DNA of 64,000 nt from Carnegiea gigantea. Lineage: Eukaryota > Streptophyta > Magnoliopsida > Caryophyllales > Cactaceae. Numbering within the stretch: position 1 is the stretch's first letter; every line of letters begins with the position of its first letter. The position numbers and the translations under genes are program-made. This document shows, in pieces, positions 13,901 through 27,872 of this stretch. The stretch covers positions 82,001-146,000 of the forward strand of contig JAKOGI010000427.1 of assembly GCA_029747015.1 (NCBI GenBank), written 5' to 3'. Below the pieces are notes generated by a model, which saw only the letters and a list, made by a program, of their open reading frames with translations, did not search any database and had not been told where the DNA came from.

Positions 13901-15534
13901 GATATTTATGCTGAACTGGAATACTATTATCCTAGATGCAATTTTCCATCATCCTAGATAGAATACTACTTCATCATATTCATCTTCTATTACTATCTCT
14001 ACAATTCCTTTGTTATTTTTAAGAGCAAGATCACGTGGTTCTTCTTCACTAAACTCAAAGAAATTTAAGCTGCCTAAAGTTTCAATAAGCTTCTTATTTT
14101 TTTTTTTTTTGCTCTTTTGCATTCATTTGCATAACACCTAACTTCTCCACGCGTACAACACTTACGACTATTTTGTTCTACAGGACGATAAGTAGCTTTT
14201 CTAATCTTCACCTCAGGGCTTGTTAAATACTTTATCTTGTATTTTGCTCCCTTTTGCTTTTTGAAGCTGTTTTTCTCATAAAATTGTCTCTTTCTTTTCT
14301 TTTTAGGTTCCTATTGATAAACGGTATCTCAACAAGCTAGAAGTTGATTCTTTATTTTCTTTTGTTTTAGATATCACGACATTGATCATTGACCCATTTT
14401 CTTAAATAGGATATTTTTGTACGAAGGGTGTCAATGGCATCTGCTTTTTTAAGTCATGTAATCCATCTTTTATTAATTATAGAATTTATTAGATAAGGTA
14501 ATTTGACATAAAATATATCAAGGTTGGTTTCATTATTGCTAATTTTGTTATAATATTAGCTGAAATCAATAATATAATTTTCTAGGTATTTCATATCCCA
14601 GAGTTCTATATTATTAATTTTTCTTTACCATTTTTTGGTTTTTTCCTCAAATGGTTGAATTTTCTCACATAATTTTTTGAGTATAGCAGCTTATTTTTGT
14701 TATCATTTTTGACATGTTCTTAGATTCCTCGTCTAATGAGTGGTATCAGTCAGCTACAATGGCAGAAAATTATGCTCTACAGAATTTAGAAAATTTTCAA
14801 TAGTCCATGTAGTTCAATTTTAGAACATTGTTCATACCCTTCTTTTAATGTTCAAATATTTTTTCTCGCTTATGAGCCCCATCAATGTATAGGATGCAAA
14901 CTGCTTAGTTTATTAGATAAGATAATTTTATCTAAGGATGTCATTTTCTTTGGAATGAACCCAAGGGGAAAGTTGAGCGTCCGTGCTACTGGAACATATC
15001 AAGGTGTTGTAAATGGAGTATTTCTTCTAGATGATTTACCAAACACTTCAGATTTTGGAATTATATTGTTAACCAAATTGAATTCAAATTTTTCTATATT
15101 GAATCTTCACCAATTTCAATGATCTTCCTTTCAACCACTATTTTCACTTCTTCTAAAAGGATCACATCCAAATTTTGCAGTTCAATTAGGTCTATTTTGT
15201 TGATATATTTCTTCTTCTAGTTGGAAATCATTTGTCTCTTCATTATTTAGTATCCCTTGTTTATCTACTATCACTCCCATAATCTCATTTAACTCTTTTG
15301 GATTTTGGTTTTTATTGAATAGATTTTGTAGTTCCTCTAGATTGTATAGCTTATATTCCGTATTTTTTCCTGTCCATATTTTCTAATTTTTCTTCTTTTT
15401 CTGATGATTTCTTAGATGGTTTTCTACTTTTTCAGGTTTTATATCTTGCAAGCAAAATGGATTTCGGTTTTTATGGTTTTGGAAAGGATATTTATGCTGA
15501 ACTGGAATAATGTTATCTTAGATGCAATTTTCCA

Positions 15535-15759
15535 TTATCCTAGATGGAATACTACTTCTTCATATTCATCTCCTATTACTTTCTCTACAATTCCTTTGTT
15601 ATTTTTAAGAGCAAGATCAGGTGGTTCTTCTTCACTAAACTTAAAGAAATTTAAGCTGCCTAAAGTTTCAATAGGCTTCTTATTTTTTTTCTCTTTTGCA
15701 TTCATTTGCATAACACCTAACTTCCCTACGCGTACAACACTAACAACTATTTTGTTCAA
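15535..15759 (-). pseudogene. CP-like acidic-tail fragment, unit 10
   Basis: A 74-codon open stretch equivalent to the tail of other units, with NAKEKKNKKPIETLGSLNFF and an acidic end (GDEYEEVVF). It extends slightly farther upstream than most because the preceding frame is open through VVRVGKLGVMQMN. It differs from neighbours by several substitutions (for example Ile to Lys in the EIVIED segment), which fits drift without constraint. Confidence 0.45.
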
Positions 15760-18299
15760 CAGGACGATAAGTAGCTTTTCTAATCTTTACCTCAGGGCTT
15801 GTTAAAAACTTTATCTTGTATTTTTCTCCCTTTTGCTTTTTGAAGCTCTTTTTCTTATAAAATTTTCTCTTTCTTTTCTTTTTAGGTTCCTATTGATAAA
15901 CAGTATCTCAATAAGGTAGAAGTTGGTTCTTCATTTTCTTTTGTTTTGGATATCACGACATTGATCATTAACCTACATTCTTAAATAGGATATATTTGCA
16001 TGAAGGGTATCAATGGCATCTGCCTTTTTAAGCCATGCAATGTATCTTTTATTAATTATAGAATTTGTTGGATAAGGTAATTTGTCATAAAATATATCAA
16101 GGTTGGTTTCATTATTGCTAATTTTGTTATAATATTAACTGAACTCAACAATATAATTTCTAGATATTTCATATCCCAGTGTTCTATAGTAGTAATTTTT
16201 CTTTACCATTTTTTGGTTTTTTCCTCAAATGGTTGAATTTTCTTACATAATTTTTTGAACATAGCAACTTATTTTTGTTATCATCCTTAACATTTCTTAG
16301 ATTCCTCATCTAATGAGTGGTATCAGTCAACTATGATGGTAGAAAAATTATGCTCTACATTATTTAGGAAATTTCGAATAGTCCGTGTAGTTCAATTGTA
16401 GAACATTGTTCATACCCTTCTTTTAATGTTTAAATATTTCTTCTCGGTTATGAGCCCCATCAATGTTTATTATGTAAATTGCTTGGTTGATTAGACAAGA
16501 TTAATTTCATCTAGGGATGTCATTTTCTTTGGAATGAACCCAAGGAGAAAGCAAGTTTTTTGTGCCACTGGAACATATCAAGGTCTTATAAATGGAGTAT
16601 TTCTTCTAGATGATTTACCAAACACTTCAGATTTTGGAATTATATTGTTAACCAAATTGAATTCAAATTTTTCGACATTGATTCTTCACCAATTTCGTTG
16701 ATCTTGCTTTCTACCGCTATTTTCACTTCTTCTAAAAGGATCACATCCAAATTTTGTAGTTCAATTAGGTCTATTTTGCTGATATATTTCTTCTTCTAGC
16801 TGGACATCGTTTGTCTCTGCATTACTTAGTATCCCTTGTTTATGTATTGTCACTCCCACAATCCCATTTAACTCTTTTGGATTTTTGTTTTTATTGAACA
16901 TATTTTATAGTTCCGTTAGAATGTATAGCTTATATTCCATATTTTTCTCCTCTCCATATTTTCCAATTTTTCTTCCTCTTCTGATGATTTCTTAGATGAT
17001 TTTTCTGCTTTTTCAGGTTTTATATCTTGTAAGCAAACTAGATTTTGGTTTTTATGGTTTTGGAAAGGATATTTTTGCTGAAATGGAATACTATTATCCT
17101 AGACGCAATTTTCCATTATCCTAGATGGAATACTGCTTCTTCATATTCATCTTCTATTACTATCTCTACAATTCCTTTCTTATTTTTAAGAGCAAGATCA
17201 CGTGGTTCTTCTTCACTAAACTCAAAGAAATTTAAGCAACCTAAAGTTTCAATAGGCTCCTTGTTTTTTTTTTTTTTCCCTCTTTTGCATTCATTTGCAT
17301 AACACCTAACTTCTCTACGCGTACAACACTTACAACTCTTTTGTTCTACAGGATGATAAGTAGCTTTTCTAATCTTTATGTAAGGGCTTGTTAAATACTT
17401 TATCTTGTATTTTCTCCCTTTTGCTTTTTGGAGCTCTTTTTCTCATAAAATTTTCTCTTTCTTTTCTTTTTATGTTCTTATTGATAAACAGTATCTCAAC
17501 AAGCGAGAAGTTATTTATTCATTTTCTTTTGTTTTGGATATCACGACATTGATCATTAACCTATTTTCTTAAATAGGGTATTTTTGGATGAGGGGTATCA
17601 ATGGCATCTGCTTTTTTAAGCCACGTAATGCATCTTTTATCAATTATAAAATTTATTAGATATGGTAATTTATCATAAAATACATCAAGGTTGGCTTCAT
17701 TATTGCTAATTTTGTTACAATATTAGCTGAACTCAACAATATAATTTTCTAGATATTTCATATCACATAGTTCTATATTATTAATATTTCTTTACCATTT
17801 TTTGGTTTTTTCCTCAAATGGGAGAATTTTTTCACATAATGTTTTGAACATAGCAACTTATTTTTGTTATCATTTTTAACATGTTCTTACATTCCTCATC
17901 TAATGAGTGGTATCAGTCAACTACAATGGTATAAAAATTATGCTCTATATTATTTAGGGAATTTCCTATAGTCCATGTAGTTCAATTTTAGAACATTGTT
18001 CATACCCTTCTTTTAATGTTCAAATATTTCTTGTCGATTATGAGCCCCATAAATGTTTAGGATATGAACTGCTTGGTTGATTAGATAAGACTAATTTCAT
18101 CTAAGGATGTCATTTTCTTTGGAATGAACCCGAGGGAAAAGTTGGTTGTTCGTGCCACTGGAACAAATCAAGGTCTTATAAATGGAGTATTTCTTCTAGA
18201 TGATTTACCAAACACTTTAGATTTTGGAATTATATTGTTAACCAAATTGAATTCAAATTTTTCGATATTAATTCTTCACCAATTTCAATGATCTTGCTT

Positions 18300-18530
18300 T
18301 CAACCACTATTTTCACTTCTTCTAAAAGGATCACATCCAAATCCTGTAGTCCAATTAGGTCTATTTTGCTGATATATTTCTTCTTCTAGCTGGACATCGT
18401 TTGTCTCTTCATTACTTAGTATCCCTTGTTTATCTACTATCACTCCCATAATCTTATTTACCTCTTTTGGATTTTGGTTTTTATTGAACAGATTTTGTAG
18501 TTCCTCTAGATTGTATACCTTATGTTCCAT
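18300..18530 (-). pseudogene. CP polyprotein N-terminal-region fragment, unit 12
   Basis: A 76-codon open frame with YNLEELQNLFNKNQNPKE, then IVDKQGILSNEETNDVQLEE and a tail ending CDPFRRSENSG. It is the segment upstream of the coat core in the viral polyprotein. Linked variants here (a CTGTAGTCC stretch near 18345 and ACCTCTTTTGG near 18460) recur in the units at 36.1 and 42.4 kb but not in adjacent units, indicating exchange across about 18 kb of the array. Confidence 0.5.
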
Positions 18531-18705
18531 ATTCTTTTCCTCTCCATATTTTCAAATTTTTCTTCTTTTTTTGATGATTTCTTAGATGATTTTTCTACTT
18601 TTTCAGGTTTTATATCTTGCTAGCAAAATGGATTTTGGTTTTTGTAGTTTTGGAAATGATATTTATGCTCAACTGGAATATCGTTATCCTAGATGCAATT
18701 TTCCA

Positions 18706-18987
18706 TTATCCTAGATTGAATACTACTTTTTCATATTCATCTTCTATTACTATCTCTACAATTCCTTTGTTATTTTTCAGAGCAAGATCACGTGGTTCTT
18801 CTTCACTAAACTTAAAGAAATTTAAGCTGCCTAAAGTTTCAATAAGCTTCTTTTTTTTTTTTTTTCTTTTGCATTCATTTGCATAACACCTAACTTCTCT
18901 ATGTGTACAACACTTATGACTATTTTGTTCTATAGGACGACAAGTAGCTTTTCTAATCTGTACCTCGGGCCTTGTTAAATACTTCAT
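18706..18987 (-). pseudogene. CP-like zinc-knuckle plus acidic-tail fragment, unit 12
   Basis: In this unit one 93-codon frame spans the end of the basic arm, the zinc knuckle (CCTHREVRCYANECKRKKK) and the acidic tail. In most units a frameshift separates the knuckle and tail frames. The open join here comes from a longer run of T on the plus strand (about 18850-18865), which changes the Lys-run length. The canonical knuckle His is Cys, and the second Cys is His in this unit. This makes unit 12 informative for frame reading, although upstream stops mean it is still a remnant. Confidence 0.55.
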
Positions 18988-21320
18988 CTTGAATTTTTCT
19001 CCCTTTTGCTTTTTGAAGCTCTTTTTCTCATAAAATTTTCTCTTTCTTTTCTTTTTAGGTTCCTATTGATAAACGGTACCTCAACAAGCTAGAAGTTGTT
19101 TCTTCATTTTCATTTGTTTTGGATATCATGATGTTGATCATTAACCCATCTTCTTAAATAGGGTATTTTTGTACGAAGGGTATCAATGGCATCCGCTTTT
19201 TTAAGCCATGTAATGTATCTTTTATTACTTATAGAATTTATTAGATAAGGTAATTTGTCATAAAATATATCAAGGTTGGTTTCATTATTGGTAATTTTAT
19301 TATAGTATTAACTGAACTCAACAATATAATTTTCTAGATATTTCATATCCCATAGTTCTATATTATTAATTTTTCTTTACCATTTTTTGGTTTTTTCCTC
19401 AAATGGTTGAATTTTTTCACATAATTTTTTGAACATAGCAACTTATTTTTGTTATCATTTTTAACATGTTCTTTGATTCCTCATCTAATGAGTGGTATCA
19501 GTCAACTCTAATGGTAGGAAAATTATGCTCTATGTGATTTAGGAAATTTCGAATTGTCCATGTAGTTCCATTTTAGAACATTGTTCAGACCCTTCTTTTA
19601 ATGTTCAAATATTTCTTCCCGGTTATGAGCCCCATCAATGTTTAGGATGTGAACTGCTTGGTTGATTAGATAAGACTAATTTCATCTAAGGATGTCATTT
19701 TCTTTGGAATGAACCTAAGGGAAAAGTTGGTTGTTCGTGCCACTGGAACATATCAAGGTCTTATAAATGGAGTATTTCTTCTAGATGATTTCCAAACACT
19801 TCAGATTTTGGAATTATATTGTTAACCAAATTGAATTCAAATTTTTCGATATTGATTCTTCACCAATTTCAATGATCTTGCTCTCAACCACTATTTTCAC
19901 TTCTTCTAAAAGGATCATATCCAAATTCTGCAGTTCAATTAGGTCTTGTTTGTCGATATATTTCTTCTTCTAGTTGGACATCGTTTGTCTCTTCATTACT
20001 TAGTATCCCTTGTTTATCTCCTATCACTCCCATAATCTTATTTAACTCTTTTGGATTTTGCTTTTTATTGAACAGATTTTGTAGTTCCTCTAGATTGTAT
20101 ACCTTATGTTCCATATTCTTTTCCTCTCCATATTTTCTAATTTTTCTTCTTTTTCTGATGATTTCTTAGATGATTTTTCTACTTTTTCAGGTTTTATGTC
20201 TTGCAAGCAAAATGGAATTCGGTTTTTATAGTTTTGGAAATGATATTTATGCTAAACTGGAATATTGCTATCCTAGATGCAATTTTCCGTTATCCTAGAT
20301 GGAATACTACTTCTTCATATTCATCTTCTATTACTATCTCTACGATTCCTTTGTCATTTTTAAGAGCAAGATCACGTGGTTCTTCTTCACTAAACTCAGA
20401 AATTTAAGCTGCCTAAAGTTTCAATAAGCTTCTTATTTTTTTTCTCTTTTGCATTCATTTGCATAACACCTAACTTCTCTATGCGTACAACACTTATGAC
20501 TATTTTGTTCTGCAGGACGATAAGCAGCTTTTCTAATCTTTACCTCAGGGCTTGTTAAATGCTTTATCTTGTATTTTTCTCCCTTTTGCTTTTTGAAGAT
20601 CTTTTTCTCATAAAATTTTCTCTTCCTTTTCTTTTTAGGTTCCTATTGATAAACGGTATCTCAACAAGCTAGAAGTTGTTTCTTCATTTGCTTTTGTTTT
20701 GGATATCATGACATTGATCATTAACCTATTTTCTTAAATAGGGTATTTTTATACGAAGGGTATCAATGGCATCTGCTTTTTTAAGTCTTGTAATCCATCT
20801 TTTGTTAATTATAGAATTTAGTAGATAAGGTAATCTATCATAAAATATATCAAGGTGTGTTTCATTATTGCTAATTTTGTTATAATATTAGCTGAACTTA
20901 ACAATATAATTTTCTAGATATTTCATATCCCAGAGATCTATATTATTAATTTTTCTTTACCATTTTTTGGTTTTTTCCTCAAATGGTTAAATTTTCTCGC
21001 GTAATTTGTTGAGCATAGCAACTTATTTTTGTTATCATTTTTAACATGTTCTTAGATTCCTCATCTAATAAGTGGTATCAGTCAATGACAATGGTAGAAA
21101 AATTATGCTCTATGTAATTTAGGAAATTTTGAATAGTCCATGAAGTTCAATTTTGGAATATTGTTCATACCCTTCTTTTAATATTCAAATATTTCTTCCC
21201 GGTTATGAGCCCCATCAATGTATAGGATGTAAACTGCTTGGTCGTTTAGATAAGACTAATTTCATCTAAGGATGTCATTTTCTTTGGAATGAACCCAAGG
21301 GGAAAGTTGGTTGTTGGTGC

Positions 21321-21350
21321 CACCCGAACACTTCAGATGTCATTTTCTTA
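21321..21350. other. Template-switch patch inside unit 14
   Basis: Where other units read GGAACATATCAAGGTCTTAT, this unit has a replacement made of two pieces found close by. ACACTTCAGAT matches sequence about 60 bases downstream (near 21386), and GATGTCATTTTCTT matches sequence about 65 bases upstream (near 21270). This is the signature of replication or repair copying from nearby template. Confidence 0.6.
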
Positions 21351-21522
21351 TAAATGGAGTATTTCTTCTAGATGATTTACCAAACACTTCAGATTTTGGA
21401 ATTATAGTGTTAACCAAATTGAATTCAAAATTTTCTATATTGATTCTTCAACAATTTCATTGATCTTGCTTTCAACCACTATTTTCACTTCTTCTAAAAG
21501 GATCACCTCCAAATTTTGCAGT

Positions 21523-21720
21523 TTAATTAGGTCTATTTTGTTGATATATTTCTTCTTCTAGCTGGACATCATTTGTCTCTTCATTACTCCGTATCCCTTG
21601 TTTATCTACTATCACTCCCATAATCTTATTTAACTCTTTTGGATTTTGGTTTTTACTGAACAAATTTTGTAGTTCCTCTAGATTGTATAGCTTATATTCC
21701 ATATTTTTTTTCCTCTCCAT
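21523..21720 (-). pseudogene. CP polyprotein N-terminal-region fragment, unit 14
   Basis: A 65-codon frame starting MERKKNMEYKLYNLEE. In this unit the Lys/Glu-rich stretch upstream is in the same frame as the YNLEELQNLF region. In most other units a one-base difference in the A run separates them. It ends at the stop after EEIYQQNRPN that is common in the array. Confidence 0.5.
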
Positions 21721-24700
21721 ATTTTCTAATTTTTCTTCTTTTTCTGATGATTTCTTAGATGATTTTTCTACTTTTTCAGGTTTTATATCTTGTAAGCAAA
21801 ATGGATTTTGGTTTTTATGGTTTTGGAAAGGTTATTTATGCTGAACGAGAATATTGTTGTCCGAGATGCAATTTTCCGTTATCCTAGATGGAATACTACT
21901 TCTTCATATTCATCTTCTGTTACTATCTCTACAATTCCTTTGTTATTTTTAAGAGCAAGATCACGTGATTCTTCTTCACTAAACTCAAAGAAATTTAAGC
22001 TATCTAAAGTTTCAACAAGCTTCTTATTTTTTTTCTCGTTTGCATTCATTTGCATAACACGTAACTTCTCCACGCGCACAACACTTACGTCTATTTTGTT
22101 CTACAGAACGATAAGTAGCTTTTCTAATCTTTACCTCAGGGCTTGCCAAATACTTTATCTCGTATTTTTCTCCCTTTCGCTTTTTGAATCTTTTTTCCTC
22201 ATAAAATTGTCTCTTTCTTTCCTTTTTAGGTTCCTATTAATAAACGGTATCTCAACAGGCTCGAAGTTTTTTGTTCATTTTCTTTTCTTTTGGATATCAC
22301 AACATTGATCATTAACCTATTTTCTTAAATAGGGTATTTTTGTACGAAGGGTATCAATGGCATTTGCTTTTTTAAGCCATGTAATGTATCGTTTATTAAT
22401 TATAGAATTTGTTAGATAAGGTAATTTGTCATAAATTATATCAAGGTTGGTTTCGTTATTGCTAATTTTGTTATAATATTAACTGAACTCAACAATACAA
22501 TTTTCCAGATATTTTATATCCCATAGTTCTATATTATTAATTTTTGTTTACCATTTTTTGGTTTTTTCCTCAAATCGTTGAATTTTTTGACATAATTTTT
22601 TGAACACAGCAACTTATTTTTGTTATCATTTTTAACATGTTCTTAGATTCCTCATCTAATGAGTGGTATCAGTCAACTAAAATGGTATAAAAATTATGCT
22701 CTACATAATTTAGAAATTTTCGAATAGTCCATGTCGTTCAACTTTAGAACATTGTTCACACCCTTCTTTTAATGTTCAAATATTTCTTCTTGGTTATGAG
22801 CCTCATCAATGTTTAGGATGTGAACTGCTTGGTTGATTAGGTATGACTAATTTCATCTAAGGATGTCATTTTCTTTGGAATGAACTCAAGGGGAAAGTTG
22901 GTTGTTCGTGCCACTGGAACACGCCAAGGTCCTATGAATAGAGTATTTCTTCTAGATGATTAATAAACACTTCAGATTTTGAAATTATATTGTTAACCAA
23001 AATGAATTCAAATTTTTCGATATTGATTCTTCACCAATTTCAATGATCTTACCTTCAACCACTATTTTCACTTCTTCTAAAAGGATCACATCCAAATTTT
23101 GTAGTTCAATTAGGTCTATTTTGCTGATATATTTCTTCTTCTAGTTGGACATCATTACTTTGTATCCTTGTTTATCTACTGTCGCTCCCATAATCATATT
23201 TAACTCTTTTGGATTTTTGTTTTTATTGAACATATTTTATAGTTCTGTTAGAGTGCATAGCGTATATTTCATATTTTCTTCCCCTCCATATGTTCTAATT
23301 TTTCTTCTTCTGATGATGATTTCTTAGATGATTTTTGCACTTTTTCAGGTTTTATATCTTGTAAGCAAAATGGATTTTGGTTTTTATGGTTTTAGAAAGG
23401 ATATTTATGCCGAACTGGAATAATGTTATCCTAAATGCAATTTTCCATTATCCTAGGTGGAATACTACTTCTTCATATTCATCTTCTATTACTATCTCTG
23501 CAATTCCTTTGTTATTTTTAAGAGCAAGATCACGTGGTTCTTCTTCACTAAACTCAAAGAAATTTAAGCTGCCAAAAGTTTCAATAAGCTACTTATTTTT
23601 TTTCTCTTTTGCATTCATTTGCATAACACCGAACTTCTCTACACGTACAACACTTACAACTATTTTGTTCTACAAGACGATAAGTAGCTTTTCCAATCTT
23701 TACCTCAGGGCTTGTTAAATACTTTATCTTGTATCTTTCTCCCTTTTGCTTTTTGAAGCTCTTTTTCTCATAAAATTTTCTCTTTCTTTTCTTTTTAAAT
23801 TCCTATTGATAAACAGTATCTCAACAAGCTAGAAGTTGTTTCTTCATTTTCTTTTGTTTTGGATATCACGACATTGATCATTAACCTATTTTCTTAAATA
23901 GGATATTTTTGCACGAAGGGTATCAATGGCATCTGCTTTTTTAAGCCATGCAATGTATCTTTTATTAATTATAGAATTTATTAGATAAGGTAATTTGTCA
24001 TAAAATATATCAAGGATGGTTTCATTATTGCTAATTTTGTTATAATATTAACTGAACTCAACAATATAATTTTCTAGATATTTCAAATCCCAGAGTTCTA
24101 TATTATTAATTTTTCTTTACCATTTTTTGGTTTTTTCCTCAAATGGTTGAATTTTCTCACATAATTTTTTGAACATAGCAACTTATTTTTGTTGTCATTT
24201 TTAACATTTCTTAGATTCCTCATCTAATGGGTGGTATCAGTCTACTACAATGGTAGAAAAATTATGCTCTACGTAATTTAGGAAATTTCGAATAGTCCAT
24301 GTAGTTCAATTTTAGAACATTGTTTATACCCTTCTTTTAATGTTCAAATATTTCTTCTCGGTTATGTGCCCCGTCAATCTTTAGGATGTAAATTACTTGG
24401 TTGATTAGACAAGACTAATTTCATCTAAGGATGTCATTCTCTTTGGAATGAACCTAAGGAGAAAGTTGGTTGTTTGTGCCACTGGGACATATCAATGGTC
24501 TTATAAATGGAGTATTTCTTCTAGATGATTTACCAAACACTTCAGATTTTGGAATTATATTGTTAACCAAATTGAATTCAAATTTTTCGACATTGATTCT
24601 TCACCAATTTCATTGATCTTGCTTTCAACCACTATTTTCACTACTTCTAAAAGGATCACATCCAAATTTTGTAGTTCAATTAGGTCTATTTTGCTGATAT

Positions 24701-25875
24701 ATTTCTTCTTCTGGCTGGACGTCATTTGTCTCTTCGTTACCTAGTATCCCTTGTTTATCTACTGTCACTCCCATAATCTTATTTAACTCCTTTGGATTTT
24801 AGTTTTTATTGAACATATTTTAGAGTTCTGTTAGAATGTATAGCTCATATTCCATATTTTTTTCCTCTCCATATTTTCTAATTTTTCTTCTTCTGATGAT
24901 GATTTCTTTGTTGATTTTTCTACTCTTTCAAGTTTTATATCTTGTAAGCAAAATGGATTTTGGTTTTTATGGTTTTGGAAAGGATATTTTTGTTGAAATG
25001 GAATACTGTTATCCTAGATGCAATTTTCCATTATGCTAGATGGAATACTGCTTCTTCATATTCATCTTCTATTACTATCTCTACAATTCCTTTGTTATTT
25101 TTAAGAGCAAGATCACGTGGTTCTTCTTCACTAAACTCATAGAAATTTAAGCAAGCTAATGTTTCAATAAGCTTCTTATTTTTTTTCTCTTTTGCATTCA
25201 TTTGCATAACACCTAACTTCTCTACACGTACAACACTTACAACTGTTTTGTTCTATAGGACGATAAGTAGCTTTTTTAATCTTTATGTAAGGGCTTGTTA
25301 AATACTTTATCTTGTATTTTTCTCCCTTTTTCTTTTTGAAGCTCTTTTTCTCATAAAATTTTCCCTTTCTTTTCTTTTTAGGTTCTTATTGATAAACAGT
25401 ATCTCAACAAGCGAGAAGTTATTTCTTCATTTTCTTTTGTTTTGGATATCACGACATTGATCATTAACCTATTTTCTTAAATAGAGTATTTTTGGATGAA
25501 GGGTATCAATGATATCTACTTTTTTAAGCCATGTAATGTATCTTTTATTAATTATAAAATTTATTAGATAAGGTAATTTATCATAAAATATATCAAGGTT
25601 GGTTTCATTATTGCTAATTTTGTTACAATATTAACTGAACTCAACAATATAATTTTTTAGATATTTCATATCCTATAGTTCTATATTATTAATTTTTCTT
25701 TGCCATTTTTTGGTTTTTTCCTCAAATGGTGAATTTTTTCACATAATCTTTTTAACATACCAACTTATTTTTGTTATCATTCTTAATATGTTCTTAGATT
25801 CCTCATCTAATGAGTGGTGTCAGACAACTACAATGGTAGAAAAATTATCCTCTACATAATTTAGGAAATTTTGAC

Positions 25876-25892
25876 TAGTCCGTGTCTTTTAA
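25876..25892. other. Internal deletion point of unit 16 (about 31 bp)
   Basis: The sequence passes from TAGTCCGTGT directly to CTTTTAATG, lacking about 31 bases present here in the other units (AGTTCAATTTTAGAACATTG and onward). It explains the short unit spacing of about 1.55 kb at this place. Confidence 0.6.
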
Positions 25893-27689
25893 TGTTCAAA
25901 TATTTCTTCTCGATTGTGAGCCCCATCAATGTTTAGGATGTCAACTGCTTGGTTAATTAGATAAGACTAATTTCATCTAAGGATGTCATTTTCTTTGGAA
26001 TGAACCCAAGGGGAAAGTTGGTTGTTCGTGCCACCGGAACATATCAAGGTCTTATAAATGGAGTATTTCTTCTAGATGATTTACCAAACACTTTAGATTT
26101 TGGAATTATATTGTTAACCAAATTGAATTCAAATTTTTCGATATTGATTCTTCTGCAATTTCAATGATCTTGCTTTCAACCACTGTTTTCACTTATTCTA
26201 AAAGGATCACATCCAAATTTTACAGCTCAATTAGGTCTATTTTGATGATATATTTCTTCTTCTAGCAGGACATCATTTGTCCCTTCACTACTTAGTATCC
26301 CTTGTTTATCCACTATCACTCCCATAATCTTATTTAACTCTCTTGGATTTTGGTTTTTATTGAACAGATTTTGCATTTCTTCTAGATTGTATAGTTCATA
26401 TTTCGTATTTTTTTCCTCTCCATATTTTCTAATTTTTCTTTTTTTCTGATGATTTCTTAGATGACTTTTCTACTTGTTCAGGTTTTATGTCATGTCAGCA
26501 AAATGGATTTTGGTTTTTATGGTTTTAGAAAGGATATTTATGCTGAACTGGAATAATGTTATCCTAGATGCAATTTTTCGTCATCCTAGATGGAATACTA
26601 CTTCTTCATATTCATCTTCTATTACCATCTCTACAATTCCTTTGTTATTTTTAAGAGCAAGATCACATGGTTCTTCTTCACTAAACTCAAAGAAATTTAA
26701 GCTGCCTAAAGTTTCAATAAGCTTCTTATTTTTTTTTTCCTCTTTTGCATTCATTTGCATAACACCTAACTTCTCTACGTGTACAACACTTACGACTATT
26801 TTGTTCTACAGGATGATAAGTAGCTTTTCTAATCTTTACCTCAGGGCTTGTTAAATACTTTATCTTGTATTTTTCTCCCTTTTGCTTTTTGAAGCTCTTT
26901 TTCTCATAAAAGTTTCACTTTCTTTTCTTTTTAGGTTCCAATTGATAAACGATATCTCAACAAGCTAGAAGTTGTTTCTTCATTTTCTTTTGTTTTGGAT
27001 ATCATGACGTTGATCATTGACCTATTTTCTTAAATAGGGTATTTTTGTACGAAGGGTACCAGTGGCATCTGCTTTTTTAAGCCATGCAATGTACCTTTTA
27101 TTAATTATACAATTTATTAGATAAGGTAATTTGTCATAAAATATATCAAGGTTGGTTTCATTGTTGCTAATTTTATTATAATATTAACTGAACTCAACAA
27201 TATAATTTTTTAGATATTTCATATCCCATAGTTCTGTATTATTAATTTTTCTTTACCATTTTTTGGTTTTTTCCTCAAATGGTTGAATTTTTTCACATTA
27301 TTTTTTGAACATATAAACTTTATTTTGTTATCATTTTTAACATGTTCTTTGATTCCTCATCTAATGAGTGGCATCAGTCAACTACAATGGTAGAAAAATT
27401 ATGCTCTATATAATTCGAGAAATTTCGAATTGTCCATATTGTTCAATTTTAGAACATTGTTCAGACCCTTCTTTTAATGTTCAAATATTTCTTATCGGTT
27501 ATGAGCCCTATCAATGTTTAGGATGTGAACTGCATGGTTGATTAGATAAGATTAATTTCATCTAAGGATGTCATTTTCTTTGGAGTGAACCTAAGGGGAA
27601 AGTTGGTTGTTCGTGCCACTGGAACATATCAAGGTCTTATAAATGGAGTATTTCTTCTAGATGATTACCAAACACTTCAGATTTTGGAA

Positions 27690-27872
27690 TTATAATGTTA
27701 ACCAAATTAAATTCAAATTTTTCGATATTGATTCTTCACAAATTTGAATGATCTTGCTTTCAACCACTATTTTCACTTCTTCTAAAAGGATCACATCCGA
27801 ATTTAGTAGTTCAATTAGGTCTATTTTGTTAATATATTTCTTCTTCTGGCTGGACATCATTTGTCTCTTCAT
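27690..27872 (-). pseudogene. CP polyprotein middle-region fragment, unit 18
   Basis: A 60-codon frame with QKKKYINKIDLIELLN and then ESKIIQICEESISKNLNL, which is the stretch between the N-terminal region and the coat core. In most units this frame is closed. I recognise no domain in it. It is listed because it shows the reading frame of this part of the unit. Confidence 0.4.
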
